A DNA stretch of 5,877 nucleotides from Acidimicrobiaceae bacterium (GTDB lineage Bacteria; Actinomycetota; Acidimicrobiia; Acidimicrobiales; Ilumatobacteraceae). The notes under the pieces are model-generated. The model was not told the DNA's origin, searched no databases, and was given only the letters and a program-made list of their open reading frames with translations. Numbering within the stretch: position 1 is the stretch's first letter; every line of letters starts with the position of its first letter. Positions 1 through 5,517 of this stretch are shown piece by piece. The position numbers and the translations under genes were made by a program. The DNA lies in NCBI GenBank assembly GCA_947486675.1, contig CANKUF010000053.1, positions 1 through 5,877 on the forward strand, written 5' to 3'.

Positions 1-74
1 CTGCACGCATCGGTTTCGCGCATAACGCACGACTCGCAATTAATGACAAGGACTGATTGATTATTGGCTTCCAT
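1..74 (-). CDS. Small Cys-rich protein, N-terminus only (cut by the window edge)
   Basis: An open frame starts at the ATG at 74-72 and runs without a stop to base 1, giving 24 codons. A clear Shine-Dalgarno AGGAG at 84-80 lies five bases before the ATG, which is the main reason to call a real gene here. The visible peptide begins MEANNQSVLVINCESC and has cysteines at residues 13, 16 and 24 (a CxxC followed by a third Cys eight residues later). From memory this resembles short conserved actinobacterial proteins of unknown function with a C-x-x-C-V-M start, possibly metal or Fe-S binding, but too little is visible to assign a family. It lies 103 bases downstream of thrB in the same orientation. 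No convincing promoter or terminator was found in that gap, so it could be read through from thrB. Confidence 0.6.
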   Translation of the reverse strand, partial: MEANNQSVLVINCESCVMRETDAC

Positions 75-177
75 GATGGCTCCTGTAGTTACTGTCAGTG
101 GGCTTTGGTTTCGGTTATTGAGTTCATGTGTGCGCCAATTGCGTACAAATGAAGTCTGCCCACCGGGTGTTACGGAG

Positions 178-1014
178 TTAAATGAATACAGCCCCATCGT
201 GATCGATGTTCAAGATGTGCGAAGCACCAGACTTTGGCAACAGGCCAGCAATACGCGCAGCATCGGCCTTTGCACAGAGCACACCCACGGTCGGGCCAGA
301 GCCCGAAAGCCATGCACACCAGGCATCGGTGGCCAATGCAGCCTTGAACGCCTCATGCGAATTTGGCGAGGCCACAAAGCGGACGTCTTGGTGCATGCGG
401 TCTTTCGTTGCCTCACGTAATACCGCAATATCGCCCGCTGCAAATGCCGCCATCAGCAGTGCCGTGTGACCAATGTTGAACACCACGTCTGGCAATGGAA
501 TAGACGAAGCAATTGCTGTTCGAGACTTTTCGGTCGAGGTTTGGGTTTCAGGCACCCAAGCAATGAACGCTGGGTCGAAGCCGAGTGGAAGCTTCACTAC
601 TTCTCCACCCGCACTTGCCGTTACTCCGCCAACGAGCGAAGCAGCAACGTTGTCAGGGTGACCTTCAAGTTCGGTGCTGAGACGCAGCAACTCTTTCCGG
701 TCTGCAATAAGCGAATCCTTGCCATTGCGTTGTGCGTGGCCCAGCACTACGCCAGCGACTCTCGCAGCACCACTAAAACCGAGTCCGCGACCCATTGGAA
801 TGACGGAGCGCACCCAAACATTTCCAGTTCCGCCAGCATGGCGAAACGCGGCAAGCGATGGATGGCTGTCATCAATGACCTTGGCAAATTCGGGAAGTGC
901 AGACCCATCGTCAATTCCCATTTCCAAATGCAACGACAGCGCCATGCCTAACGCATCAAACCCTGGACCCAAGTTGGCAGAACTGGCGGGAACGCGGACG
1001 CGCAGTGCACTCAT
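178..1014 (-). CDS. thrB: Homoserine kinase (ThrB, GHMP kinase family)
   Basis: This cytosolic enzyme phosphorylates L-homoserine with ATP to O-phospho-L-homoserine, the step before threonine synthase. The 278-residue product shows the GHMP kinase motifs in order. Motif 1 at residues 9-26 starts PASSANLGPGFDALG. The glycine-rich phosphate-binding loop PMGRGLGFSGAA is at 73-84, EGHPDN at 117-122, and the C-terminal motif SGSGPTVGV at 237-245. Length is slightly short of the usual 290-310. The loop reads GLG-F-S-G-A-A where most members have GLG-S-S-A-A, so one loop serine is replaced by Phe while the following Ser (residue 81) is kept. The ATG lies six bases after the trpD stop with no strong ribosome binding site, which suggests translational coupling. 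hom and thrC, the usual neighbours, are not in the window. Confidence 0.95.
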   Translation of the reverse strand: MSALRVRVPASSANLGPGFDALGMALSLHLEMGIDDGSALPEFAKVIDDSHPSLAAFRHAGGTGNVWVRSVIPMGRGLGFSGAARVAGVVLGHAQRNGKDSLIADRKELLRLSTELEGHPDNVAASLVGGVTASAGGEVVKLPLGFDPAFIAWVPETQTSTEKSRTAIASSIPLPDVVFNIGHTALLMAAFAAGDIAVLREATKDRMHQDVRFVASPNSHEAFKAALATDAWCAWLSGSGPTVGVLCAKADAARIAGLLPKSGASHILNIDHDGAVFI

Positions 1015-1020
1015 AACGAT

Positions 1021-2073
1021 CTATCGTGCCACAGCGTTGCTTGAAATTTTTAATGCTTCGACCACTCGTAGTGCTGATCCGTTATCGATTGAGGCTTGCG
1101 CGAGTGACACGCCTTCTTTCATAGACGAACTTATGCCAGCAACGGTGAGCCCAGCCGCGGCATTCAACACCACGATGTCGCGCACTGGACCAAGTTGACC
1201 GTTAAATGTGTCGAGCACAACGCGAGCATTGTGCGCTGGGTCACCACCACGAACTGCAGTGACATCTGCAGGCTGCAGACCAAGGTCACTTGCGTTGATG
1301 GTGAACTCGCTTAATGCGTTGTCGCGCACCTCAACAACCGAGCACGGCCCACTGAGTGACAATTCGTCAAGACCGCCGTGTCCGTGCACGATCCATGCAC
1401 GTTCCACTCCGCGCGTGGCAATTGCACGAGCCATTTTTTCCGCAGCGCGTGGGTCGCCAACTCCAACCACCATGAACGAAACATCTGCCGGGTTGGCCAT
1501 TGGTCCAAGCAAGTTGAACGCAGTGGGTACACCGATTTCTTTGCGTGTTGGACCAGCGTGACGAAATGCCGGGTGAAACTTCTGCGCGAAACAAAAACCC
1601 ATGCCAGCTTCGGAAACACAGCGAGCAACATCTGCCGGGTCTAAATCAATTCGCACGCCAAGAGCTTCAAGTACATCGGCTGTTCCGCATTGCGAAGAAG
1701 CAGCACGATTACCGTGCTTGCACACTGGCACGCCTGCGCCTGCAACAACGAAGGCTGCCATGGTGGAAATGTTTACTGAATGCGACTTATCGCCGCCTGT
1801 GCCAACGATGTCGATCGCGCGTGATGCAATGTCTGCAGGAAGGTCAACGCGTGCAGACGCATTGCGCACTTCGGCGAGCATTCCTTCTAGTTCAACTGCA
1901 CTCTCACCTTTGGTGCGCAACCCCATAACGAGTGCAGCGATTTGCGCTGATGTTGCTTCACCCTCAAGAACCGTTCGCATTGCAGCACGAGATTCATTCA
2001 ACGACAAATCGGTTCCCGATGAAATCTTTCCGAGCACTACTGCCCAGCCGCCAACTTCGTCGATAGCGCTCAT
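1021..2073 (-). CDS. trpD: Anthranilate phosphoribosyltransferase (TrpD)
   Basis: TrpD transfers the phosphoribosyl group of PRPP to anthranilate, giving N-(5-phosphoribosyl)-anthranilate, the second committed step of tryptophan synthesis. The 350-residue product has the normal family length. It shows GTGGD at 91-95 and NIST at 101-104 (PRPP binding), KHGNRAASSQCG at 119-130, FHPAFRH at 166-172 with R171 and R178 in the anthranilate tunnel region, FNLLGPMANPA at 186-196, and the metal-binding Asp-Glu pair D236-E237 in GLDE. An N-terminal helical segment (about 10-75) precedes the catalytic domain, as usual. The ATG is 12 bases after the whiB stop and thrB follows after six bases, so it appears to be the middle gene of a whiB-trpD-thrB transcript. 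No other trp gene is visible. The ribosome binding site is weak. Confidence 0.97.
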   Translation of the reverse strand: MSAIDEVGGWAVVLGKISSGTDLSLNESRAAMRTVLEGEATSAQIAALVMGLRTKGESAVELEGMLAEVRNASARVDLPADIASRAIDIVGTGGDKSHSVNISTMAAFVVAGAGVPVCKHGNRAASSQCGTADVLEALGVRIDLDPADVARCVSEAGMGFCFAQKFHPAFRHAGPTRKEIGVPTAFNLLGPMANPADVSFMVVGVGDPRAAEKMARAIATRGVERAWIVHGHGGLDELSLSGPCSVVEVRDNALSEFTINASDLGLQPADVTAVRGGDPAHNARVVLDTFNGQLGPVRDIVVLNAAAGLTVAGISSSMKEGVSLAQASIDNGSALRVVEALKISSNAVAR

Positions 2074-2085
2074 TGCGCTGTTCCG

Positions 2086-2325
2086 TTATGCAGATTGACG
2101 GCGCTGGCGCAACATTTTGCGGCGATCGCGAGCAGTTGCTCCGCCCCACACACCTTGTTGTTCGCGAGTATCCAATGCATAATCAAGACACGCTATGCGA
2201 ACTGCGCATTCCCCGCACACTGATAAAGCAAACTCAGCGTGGTCTTCGTTTTCGGGGTAGAAGATTTCAGCATCGAGTCCTTGACATGCGCCTTTGCTGC
2301 GCCACGCCACATCCGCTATCGCCAT
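2086..2325 (-). CDS. WhiB-family [4Fe-4S] transcriptional regulator
   Basis: WhiB-like (Wbl) proteins are actinobacterial regulators carrying an oxygen- and NO-sensitive [4Fe-4S] cluster, often acting through the main sigma factor. The 79-residue product has the four cluster cysteines C14, C37, C40 and C46, spaced C-x22-C-x2-C-x5-C. The family turn GVWGG is at 58-62 and a basic stretch with many Arg (66-76) is the likely DNA contact. The compact size with no N-terminal extension is similar to WhiB1-type members, but the paralogue cannot be fixed by eye, so no gene symbol is given. A purine-rich ribosome binding site (AAAGGGGG) lies six bases before the ATG. It is first in a tight group with trpD and thrB and has its own candidate promoter upstream. 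Whether it controls those genes or itself is unknown. Confidence 0.93.
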   Translation of the reverse strand: MAIADVAWRSKGACQGLDAEIFYPENEDHAEFALSVCGECAVRIACLDYALDTREQQGVWGGATARDRRKMLRQRRQSA

Positions 2326-2368
2326 GCACGGCCCCCTTTGCCAAATGCTGACTACTTCCCCGCGGGTG

Positions 2369-2399
2369 ACTGTAGGACGGCGTTGGGTGTTCGTGCCAA
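2369..2399 (-). promoter_or_regulatory. Candidate promoter of the whiB-trpD-thrB group
   Basis: Reading the minus strand, TTGGCA at 2399-2394 matches the TTGACA -35 box at five of six bases, and TACAGT at 2374-2369 fits the TANNNT -10 pattern. The 19-base spacer is slightly long. Transcription would start near 2362, leaving a leader of roughly 35-40 bases before the whiB ATG. A perfect 8-bp palindrome, CCCGCGGG (2359-2366), sits at the predicted start site and could be an operator or chance. It lies in the 112-base gap after the DUF3501 gene. Confidence 0.45.
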
Positions 2400-2437
2400 T
2401 TTGCCTATTTGGCCCAATACGGGCCTAGCTCTGTTCC

Positions 2438-3052
2438 TTACGGGCGAAGGTCAGTGAGCAACTCGGCAACCGTGAAGGCTGGCAAATCGATGCTTTCGCC
2501 GTATGCAGGGTGATCGCACACCAACTGCGCTCCACCGGCTGCAAAGAGCTCCACTTGTTCTGGAGTGAACTCGAAGCGAATGTAGTGAACAGCAGCAGTG
2601 ATGTAGTCACGGGTGAGTTGTTCGGCATGCGCCTCATCGGTGATGCAACGAACCTGGGTTCCATCACTCAACTTGATGAGCATCGAACTTTCAATGCCCA
2701 CCAACTTTGGAAGCCACTCGCGCATTTGCTCTTCAGTTGTCAGTTCGATGAACAACGTTGCCGATAGCTGACCGGCCTCAGGGATGAGCGGGTTATATGC
2801 GTGAAGCTCTTCCATTACTTGCTCGTCGTGCATTGACTTTTCCGAACGAATCATTTCCTGAATCTGGTACCACATGGTTTGACGATTCTCGAACATGACG
2901 GTGACGACTTCACCAAGACCAATGCGACGCTTGCGCTTGGTTTCGATACTCGTTTTGCGACTCTCTTCGCGAATGCGCTCGTATGCGCGAAGATCAAGAA
3001 TGTCTTCTAGGTTGAGTTTGCGTGATGACACTGCATTGGCGGGGGTTGCCAT
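2438..3052 (-). CDS. DUF3501 family protein
   Basis: This 204-residue soluble protein of unknown function fits the DUF3501 family as I recall it. Recognisable family features are a charged N-terminal helix (LEDILDLRAYERIREESR, 15-32), a basic segment KRKRRIGLGE at 39-48, FENRQT at 54-59, QIQEMIRSE at 63-71, YNPLIP at 86-91 and SATLFIEL at 97-104. The C-terminal half (about 120-204) looks like mixed alpha/beta with a conserved-looking VHYIRFEFT stretch (155-163). No signal peptide, membrane segment or cysteine cluster is present; the two Cys (136, 179) are isolated. It starts two bases after the stop of the Fe-S oxidoreductase, with an AGAGGAG site inside that gene's end, so the two are almost surely co-translated. 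Family members are, from memory, repeatedly found beside rubrerythrin and CCG-type Fe-S proteins, as here, implying a shared redox role. No enzymatic activity can be assigned from the sequence. Confidence 0.88.
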   Translation of the reverse strand: MATPANAVSSRKLNLEDILDLRAYERIREESRKTSIETKRKRRIGLGEVVTVMFENRQTMWYQIQEMIRSEKSMHDEQVMEELHAYNPLIPEAGQLSATLFIELTTEEQMREWLPKLVGIESSMLIKLSDGTQVRCITDEAHAEQLTRDYITAAVHYIRFEFTPEQVELFAAGGAQLVCDHPAYGESIDLPAFTVAELLTDLRP

Positions 3053-3054
3053 GA

Positions 3055-4362
3055 TTATTTCTCCTCTGTGAAGCCGTACGCACGTGCAACTACTTGCAGT
3101 GGGTGTACGGGTTTGTTTCCTGTTTGTTCATTGATTGCGGTATTTGCTAAATGGCAATCGCCTGTTACAACGTCACCATTTGCTTCGTTGATCATTTTTC
3201 CGAGCTTTTCGGCAATAGGCATAGACAAGTGGGCGTTCTCTGCACGCAGTCCCCACATACCGTCGATACCTGAACACTGCTGAACCAGCTTGATCTTTGC
3301 GCCGGTCAGTTTCATGAGGTCGCGACTCTTCAGACCAATGTTTTGAGCACGTAAGTGACAAGGCGTGTGATACGTAACCGTTTCAGGAATCGTTCCCTTG
3401 AAATCGGTGTCGAGTGACTTGCCTTCCGTCTTGTGAATCTTGATGAGATATTCGGCAGCGTCGTATGTGTGCTCGGACACCAACTTGGCATCTGGACCAC
3501 CGACGTAATCGACATAATCCTTCTTCAAGATGTAACTGCACGTTGGCTGCGGAACAACAATGTCTTTGCCAGCGCGAACATCTTTCACTAATTCGGAAAT
3601 GTTCTTTGCGGCAACCTTGGTGAACGTGTCCATATCACCAGAGTGCAAGTACGGAGCGCCACAGCAATTGGTGGTGCCGGCGAGTGAACACGAAATGCCG
3701 TTGTGCTCATACACCTTCACCATGTCGTGACCAATGCGCGGGTCTTGATATTCAACAAGACACGTTGGGAATAGCGCTACATCGCCCTGCGATTTGGTGA
3801 GGCGAATTTGTGGACGCTTCTTGAACCAGGTGGTGAAGCGTTGCTTGGCAAATGGCGGCAACATGCGCACGCTCGAAATACCTGCGGTTTTTTCCACAAC
3901 TTTGCGAATGAGCGAACCAGGCTTGGCACCCATGACCAAATTGCTGACAACTCCTGCTTTCGTTGCTACTTTGCCCAGTGCATCGGTATGACCCATTACT
4001 GCTGTGGTGAGTTTGTCGCGAGTAGAAACCTGGCCGTTGGCGCGACGCATGGCATCTGCGCGAAGCATGAGGCGAGGGAAATCGAGTGCCCATTCATGAA
4101 GCTCTGGAATGTACGGGCACACTACGTAACACAATTTGCACTGGAAACACTCGTCAACAACATGATCTTGCTGAGCAGGAGTCATCTTGCCGGCATCTTG
4201 ATCGTCGTGAACGTCGATGTATGAAAACAATGTTGGAAATGATGGGCAAAACTTAAAGCACAAGCGGCAACCGTGGCATAGGTCGTATACGCGCTCGAGT
4301 TCCTTGCGAGTGTCTGCCTCGTCTAGATAGAGCGGGTGATGTGGATCGTAAATTGTTGTCAT
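3055..4362 (-). CDS. Fe-S oxidoreductase with two [4Fe-4S] motifs and CCG domains (GlpC/HdrB-like)
   Basis: This 435-residue protein has a ferredoxin-like N-terminus with two cluster motifs, C29-x2-C32-x2-C35-x3-C39-P and C72-x2-C75-x2-C78-x3-C82-P. Two cysteine-rich (CCG) repeats of the heterodisulfide-reductase/GlpC type follow. The first has C201, the pair C233-C234-G and C275. The second has C335 (TPCHL), C363-S-G where CCG is usual, and C403 (GDCHLAN), so its central pair is reduced to one Cys. A linker of about 110 residues (90-195) joins the halves; no membrane helix is evident. It is likely an electron-transfer or disulfide/quinone-linked redox protein. Automated tools may call it GlpC, but no GlpA or GlpB partner is present. 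It lies in the cluster with rubrerythrin and DUF3501, suggesting it passes electrons in peroxide reduction (inference). A moderate site AAAGG lies nine bases before the ATG. Confidence 0.88.
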   Translation of the reverse strand: MTTIYDPHHPLYLDEADTRKELERVYDLCHGCRLCFKFCPSFPTLFSYIDVHDDQDAGKMTPAQQDHVVDECFQCKLCYVVCPYIPELHEWALDFPRLMLRADAMRRANGQVSTRDKLTTAVMGHTDALGKVATKAGVVSNLVMGAKPGSLIRKVVEKTAGISSVRMLPPFAKQRFTTWFKKRPQIRLTKSQGDVALFPTCLVEYQDPRIGHDMVKVYEHNGISCSLAGTTNCCGAPYLHSGDMDTFTKVAAKNISELVKDVRAGKDIVVPQPTCSYILKKDYVDYVGGPDAKLVSEHTYDAAEYLIKIHKTEGKSLDTDFKGTIPETVTYHTPCHLRAQNIGLKSRDLMKLTGAKIKLVQQCSGIDGMWGLRAENAHLSMPIAEKLGKMINEANGDVVTGDCHLANTAINEQTGNKPVHPLQVVARAYGFTEEK

Positions 4363-4392
4363 TTTCTTGCGCCTTTGTTATCGAACTAAAAC

Positions 4393-4438
4393 ACTTGCAG
4401 TGGATGTTGCACAGTTGCCCATGCAACATCCACCAAGT
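4393..4438 (-). terminator. Hairpin between rubrerythrin and the Fe-S gene, probable partial terminator
   Basis: A perfect 12-bp stem pairs 4400-4411 with 4422-4433 (arm GTGGATGTTGCA) around a 10-base loop. Five more pairs (ACTTG at 4393-4397 with CAAGT at 4434-4438) extend it across a two-base bulge at 4398-4399. In the minus-strand transcript the base of the stem is followed by GUUUUAGUU, a short U-rich tail. It lies in the 93-base gap between the rubrerythrin stop and the next ATG, the longest gap within the cluster. The likely role is partial termination, or a 3' stabiliser of rubrerythrin mRNA that lowers expression of the downstream genes. The interrupted U-tract argues against full termination. 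Confidence 0.6.
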
Positions 4439-4455
4439 ACTGAATATTTCCTAGA

Positions 4456-4875
4456 TCAGGAAATGCTCTTCAAGCCTTCTGCGAAGCGGCCAGCGTGGCT
4501 CTTCTCAGCGCGTGCAAGAGTTTCGAACCAGTCAGCGATTTCGGCAAAGCCTTCGTCGCGTGCGGTCTTTGCGAAACCTGGGTACATCTGGGTGTACTCA
4601 TAGGTTTCACCTACAACTGAAGACTTCAGGTTCTGCTCGGTGTCGCCGATTGGCTCTCCCGATGCTGGGTCGCCTACTTCTGCAAGATATTCAAGGTGAC
4701 CGTGTGCGTGACCGGTTTCGCCGTCAGCAACGTTCTTGAACAATCCAGCAATGTCTGGGTAACCCTCGATGTCTGCCTTCTGTGCGAACCACAAGTAACG
4801 ACGATTTGCTTGGCTCTCGCCTGCAAACGCTTCCTTGAGGTTTTCATGTGTATGGGTGCCTGCGAGGCCTGCCAT
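4456..4875 (-). CDS. Rubrerythrin, single ferritin-like domain without rubredoxin domain
   Basis: Rubrerythrins reduce hydrogen peroxide to water at a diiron centre in a four-helix bundle in the cytosol. The 139-residue product has every expected ligand: E20, E53 and H56 (E-x-x-H), E90 and E93, E124 and H127 (E-x-x-H). The helix order and the spacing within both halves match the family. The C-terminal rubredoxin domain of classical rubrerythrin, with its two CxxC knuckles, is absent and the protein has no cysteine at all, so it is like short sulerythrin/erythrin types and needs an outside electron donor. The start is well fixed: AGAGGAG lies six bases before the ATG, in an A/C-rich leader with CAA repeats that should be unstructured. 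It follows the PerR gene by 33 bases and precedes the Fe-S oxidoreductase, a plausible donor. High expression is suggested by the strong site and the downstream hairpin. Confidence 0.95.
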   Translation of the reverse strand: MAGLAGTHTHENLKEAFAGESQANRRYLWFAQKADIEGYPDIAGLFKNVADGETGHAHGHLEYLAEVGDPASGEPIGDTEQNLKSSVVGETYEYTQMYPGFAKTARDEGFAEIADWFETLARAEKSHAGRFAEGLKSIS

Positions 4876-4908
4876 GATTTTCTCCTCTGTTGTTGTTTGG
4901 TGTTGTTT

Positions 4909-5388
4909 TTACTTACTTACTTTCGCCTGCTGAGCAGGAGACTTTGCTTGCGCTGTCTTTGGTGACTTCGCACGACTCTTTTCGCATGTTGAACACACGC
5001 CCTGAAACACGACTCCAACTTCGTTGATGGTGAAGTCTTCGATGCCAACTGGCTTTAATGCGGCAGTGCCATTTACATGCACATCGCGAATTTGTCCGCA
5101 GTCAACGCACACCACGTGGTGGTGGTCGTCAAGGTTTGGATCGAATCGAGTTGCACCGCCACCGATATCGATGAATTGCAGTTCGCCCATTTCGGCAAGT
5201 TCGTTCAAGGTTTGATACACCGTGCGAAGGGAAATGCCAGGCATCTGAGCCGAAGCTTCAGCAAACAATGCTTCGGCCGTTGGGTGCTTGTCGTTGCCGT
5301 GCATGAGCTGGAACAACAACTGGCGTTGCGGAGTGAGTTTGCGACCCTGGCTGCGGTAGGCCGCTGCGAGTTCAGTTGGCGTTTGCAT
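4909..5388 (-). CDS. perR: Fur-family regulator with a PerR-type metal site
   Basis: This 159-residue Fur-superfamily repressor has a winged-helix DNA-binding domain (about 1-82; LTPQRQLLF at 18-26, recognition helix around SLRTVYQTLNEL at 53-64) and a dimerisation domain. The structural zinc site is C94-x2-C97 and C132-x2-C135. The regulatory site has H35, D83, H89, H91 and D102, aligning with the five ligands of Bacillus PerR; Asp at 83 is the PerR-type choice, where iron-sensing Fur usually has Glu. This and the rubrerythrin neighbour suggest peroxide sensing by iron-catalysed His oxidation, but a Fur-like or mixed role is not excluded. The tail 136-159 is rich in Lys, Ala and Ser with AKSP twice. 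A TTG nine bases upstream (5397) is in frame, but it overlaps the -10 box, so the ATG at 5388 is preferred; translation is probably leaderless because no Shine-Dalgarno is seen. Confidence 0.9.
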   Translation of the reverse strand: MQTPTELAAAYRSQGRKLTPQRQLLFQLMHGNDKHPTAEALFAEASAQMPGISLRTVYQTLNELAEMGELQFIDIGGGATRFDPNLDDHHHVVCVDCGQIRDVHVNGTAALKPVGIEDFTINEVGVVFQGVCSTCEKSRAKSPKTAQAKSPAQQAKVSK

Positions 5389-5395
5389 GAGTAGC

Positions 5396-5425
5396 AAGAT
5401 AATTCAGGTGAAACCTAATTAGCAA
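5396..5425 (-). promoter_or_regulatory. Leaderless promoter of the perR-rubrerythrin cluster
   Basis: On the minus strand TTGCTA (5425-5420, four of six matches to TTGACA) and TATCTT (5401-5396, a TANNNT -10 box) are separated by 18 bases. Seven bases after the -10 box comes the ATG at 5388, exactly where transcription should begin, so the message would start at its own start codon. The absence of a ribosome binding site agrees with this. The promoter would drive perR, rubrerythrin and, after the hairpin, the Fe-S and DUF3501 genes. Confidence 0.6.
5401..5420. promoter_or_regulatory. Inverted repeat in the promoter spacer, candidate PerR operator
   Basis: The plus strand reads AATTcAGGTgaaACCTAATT, an inverted repeat with arms AATT-AGGT and ACCT-AATT broken only by one extra C in the left arm. 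It fills the spacer between the -35 and -10 boxes of the perR promoter, where a bound repressor would block RNA polymerase. Autorepression is usual for PerR/FurA regulators (family knowledge). The arms also resemble DtxR/IdeR half-sites (TTAGGT/ACCTAA), but the three-base centre is shorter than the seven of that box. Confidence 0.45.
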
Positions 5426-5430
5426 GTCGT

Positions 5431-5460
5431 GCGAATAAGAAATCTGTGCAAATTAGAAAT
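5431..5460. repeat. Pair of 13-bp direct repeats in the perR-glpD divergent region
   Basis: GCGAATAAGAAAT (5431-5443) and GCAAATTAGAAAT (5448-5460) agree at 11 of 13 bases and start 17 bases apart. A weaker third copy of the first nine bases (GCAAAATAG) begins at 5475. The repeats lie upstream of both divergent promoters and could be tandem sites for a regulator of glpD or perR. No known consensus was recognised. Confidence 0.4.
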
Positions 5461-5505
5461 GGACAGAATATGGCGCAAAATAGCGGTCTGAGAGGAGCAG
5501 GCGTT

Positions 5506-5511
5506 TAGGCT
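5506..5511 (+). promoter_or_regulatory. glpD: Candidate -10 box for leaderless glpD
   Basis: TAGGCT fits the actinobacterial TANNNT -10 pattern and lies six bases before the GTG start at 5518, so transcription could begin on the start codon. No good -35 box is found at the usual distance. The alternative is a leadered message: the only purine-rich stretch, AGAGGAG at 5491-5497, is 20 bases from the GTG, which is too far for a normal ribosome binding site. Confidence 0.35.
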
Positions 5512-5517
5512 TACGGG

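Noticed and set aside
129..147. Imperfect palindrome TGTGCGC-CAATT-GCGTACA after thrB as a terminator
   Set aside because: Six of seven pairs match as DNA, but the minus-strand transcript has an A-C mismatch and no U-tract follows.
64..420. Plus-strand open frame of 118 codons covering the left intergenic region and the end of thrB
   Set aside because: It overlaps the well-supported thrB end and the start of the small Cys-rich gene on the other strand, and its product shows no family features.
1016..1027. Palindrome ACGAT-CT-ATCGT at the trpD-thrB junction
   Set aside because: The five-base arms span the end of trpD and the short junction and are explained as well by chance; they are too small for a terminator.
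466..1198. Long plus-strand open frames (466-951, 674-1198) opposite thrB and the end of trpD
   Set aside because: They lie antisense to two confidently identified enzymes, their translations show no recognisable domain, and they look like composition-driven shadows.
1601..2098. Plus-strand open frame of 165 codons opposite trpD
   Set aside because: It mirrors the trpD coding frame and its product has no recognisable motif.
2411..2425. Small GC hairpin (GGCCC, five-base loop, GGGCC) 12 bases after the DUF3501 stop as a terminator
   Set aside because: The stem is only five pairs and is followed by AAATAGG, not a U-tract, in the minus transcript. It may still be a weak pause site.
5389..5397. 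TTG at 5397 as the start of the PerR-type regulator
   Set aside because: It overlaps the -10 box and adds only three residues; the ATG at 5388 lies at the expected transcription start.
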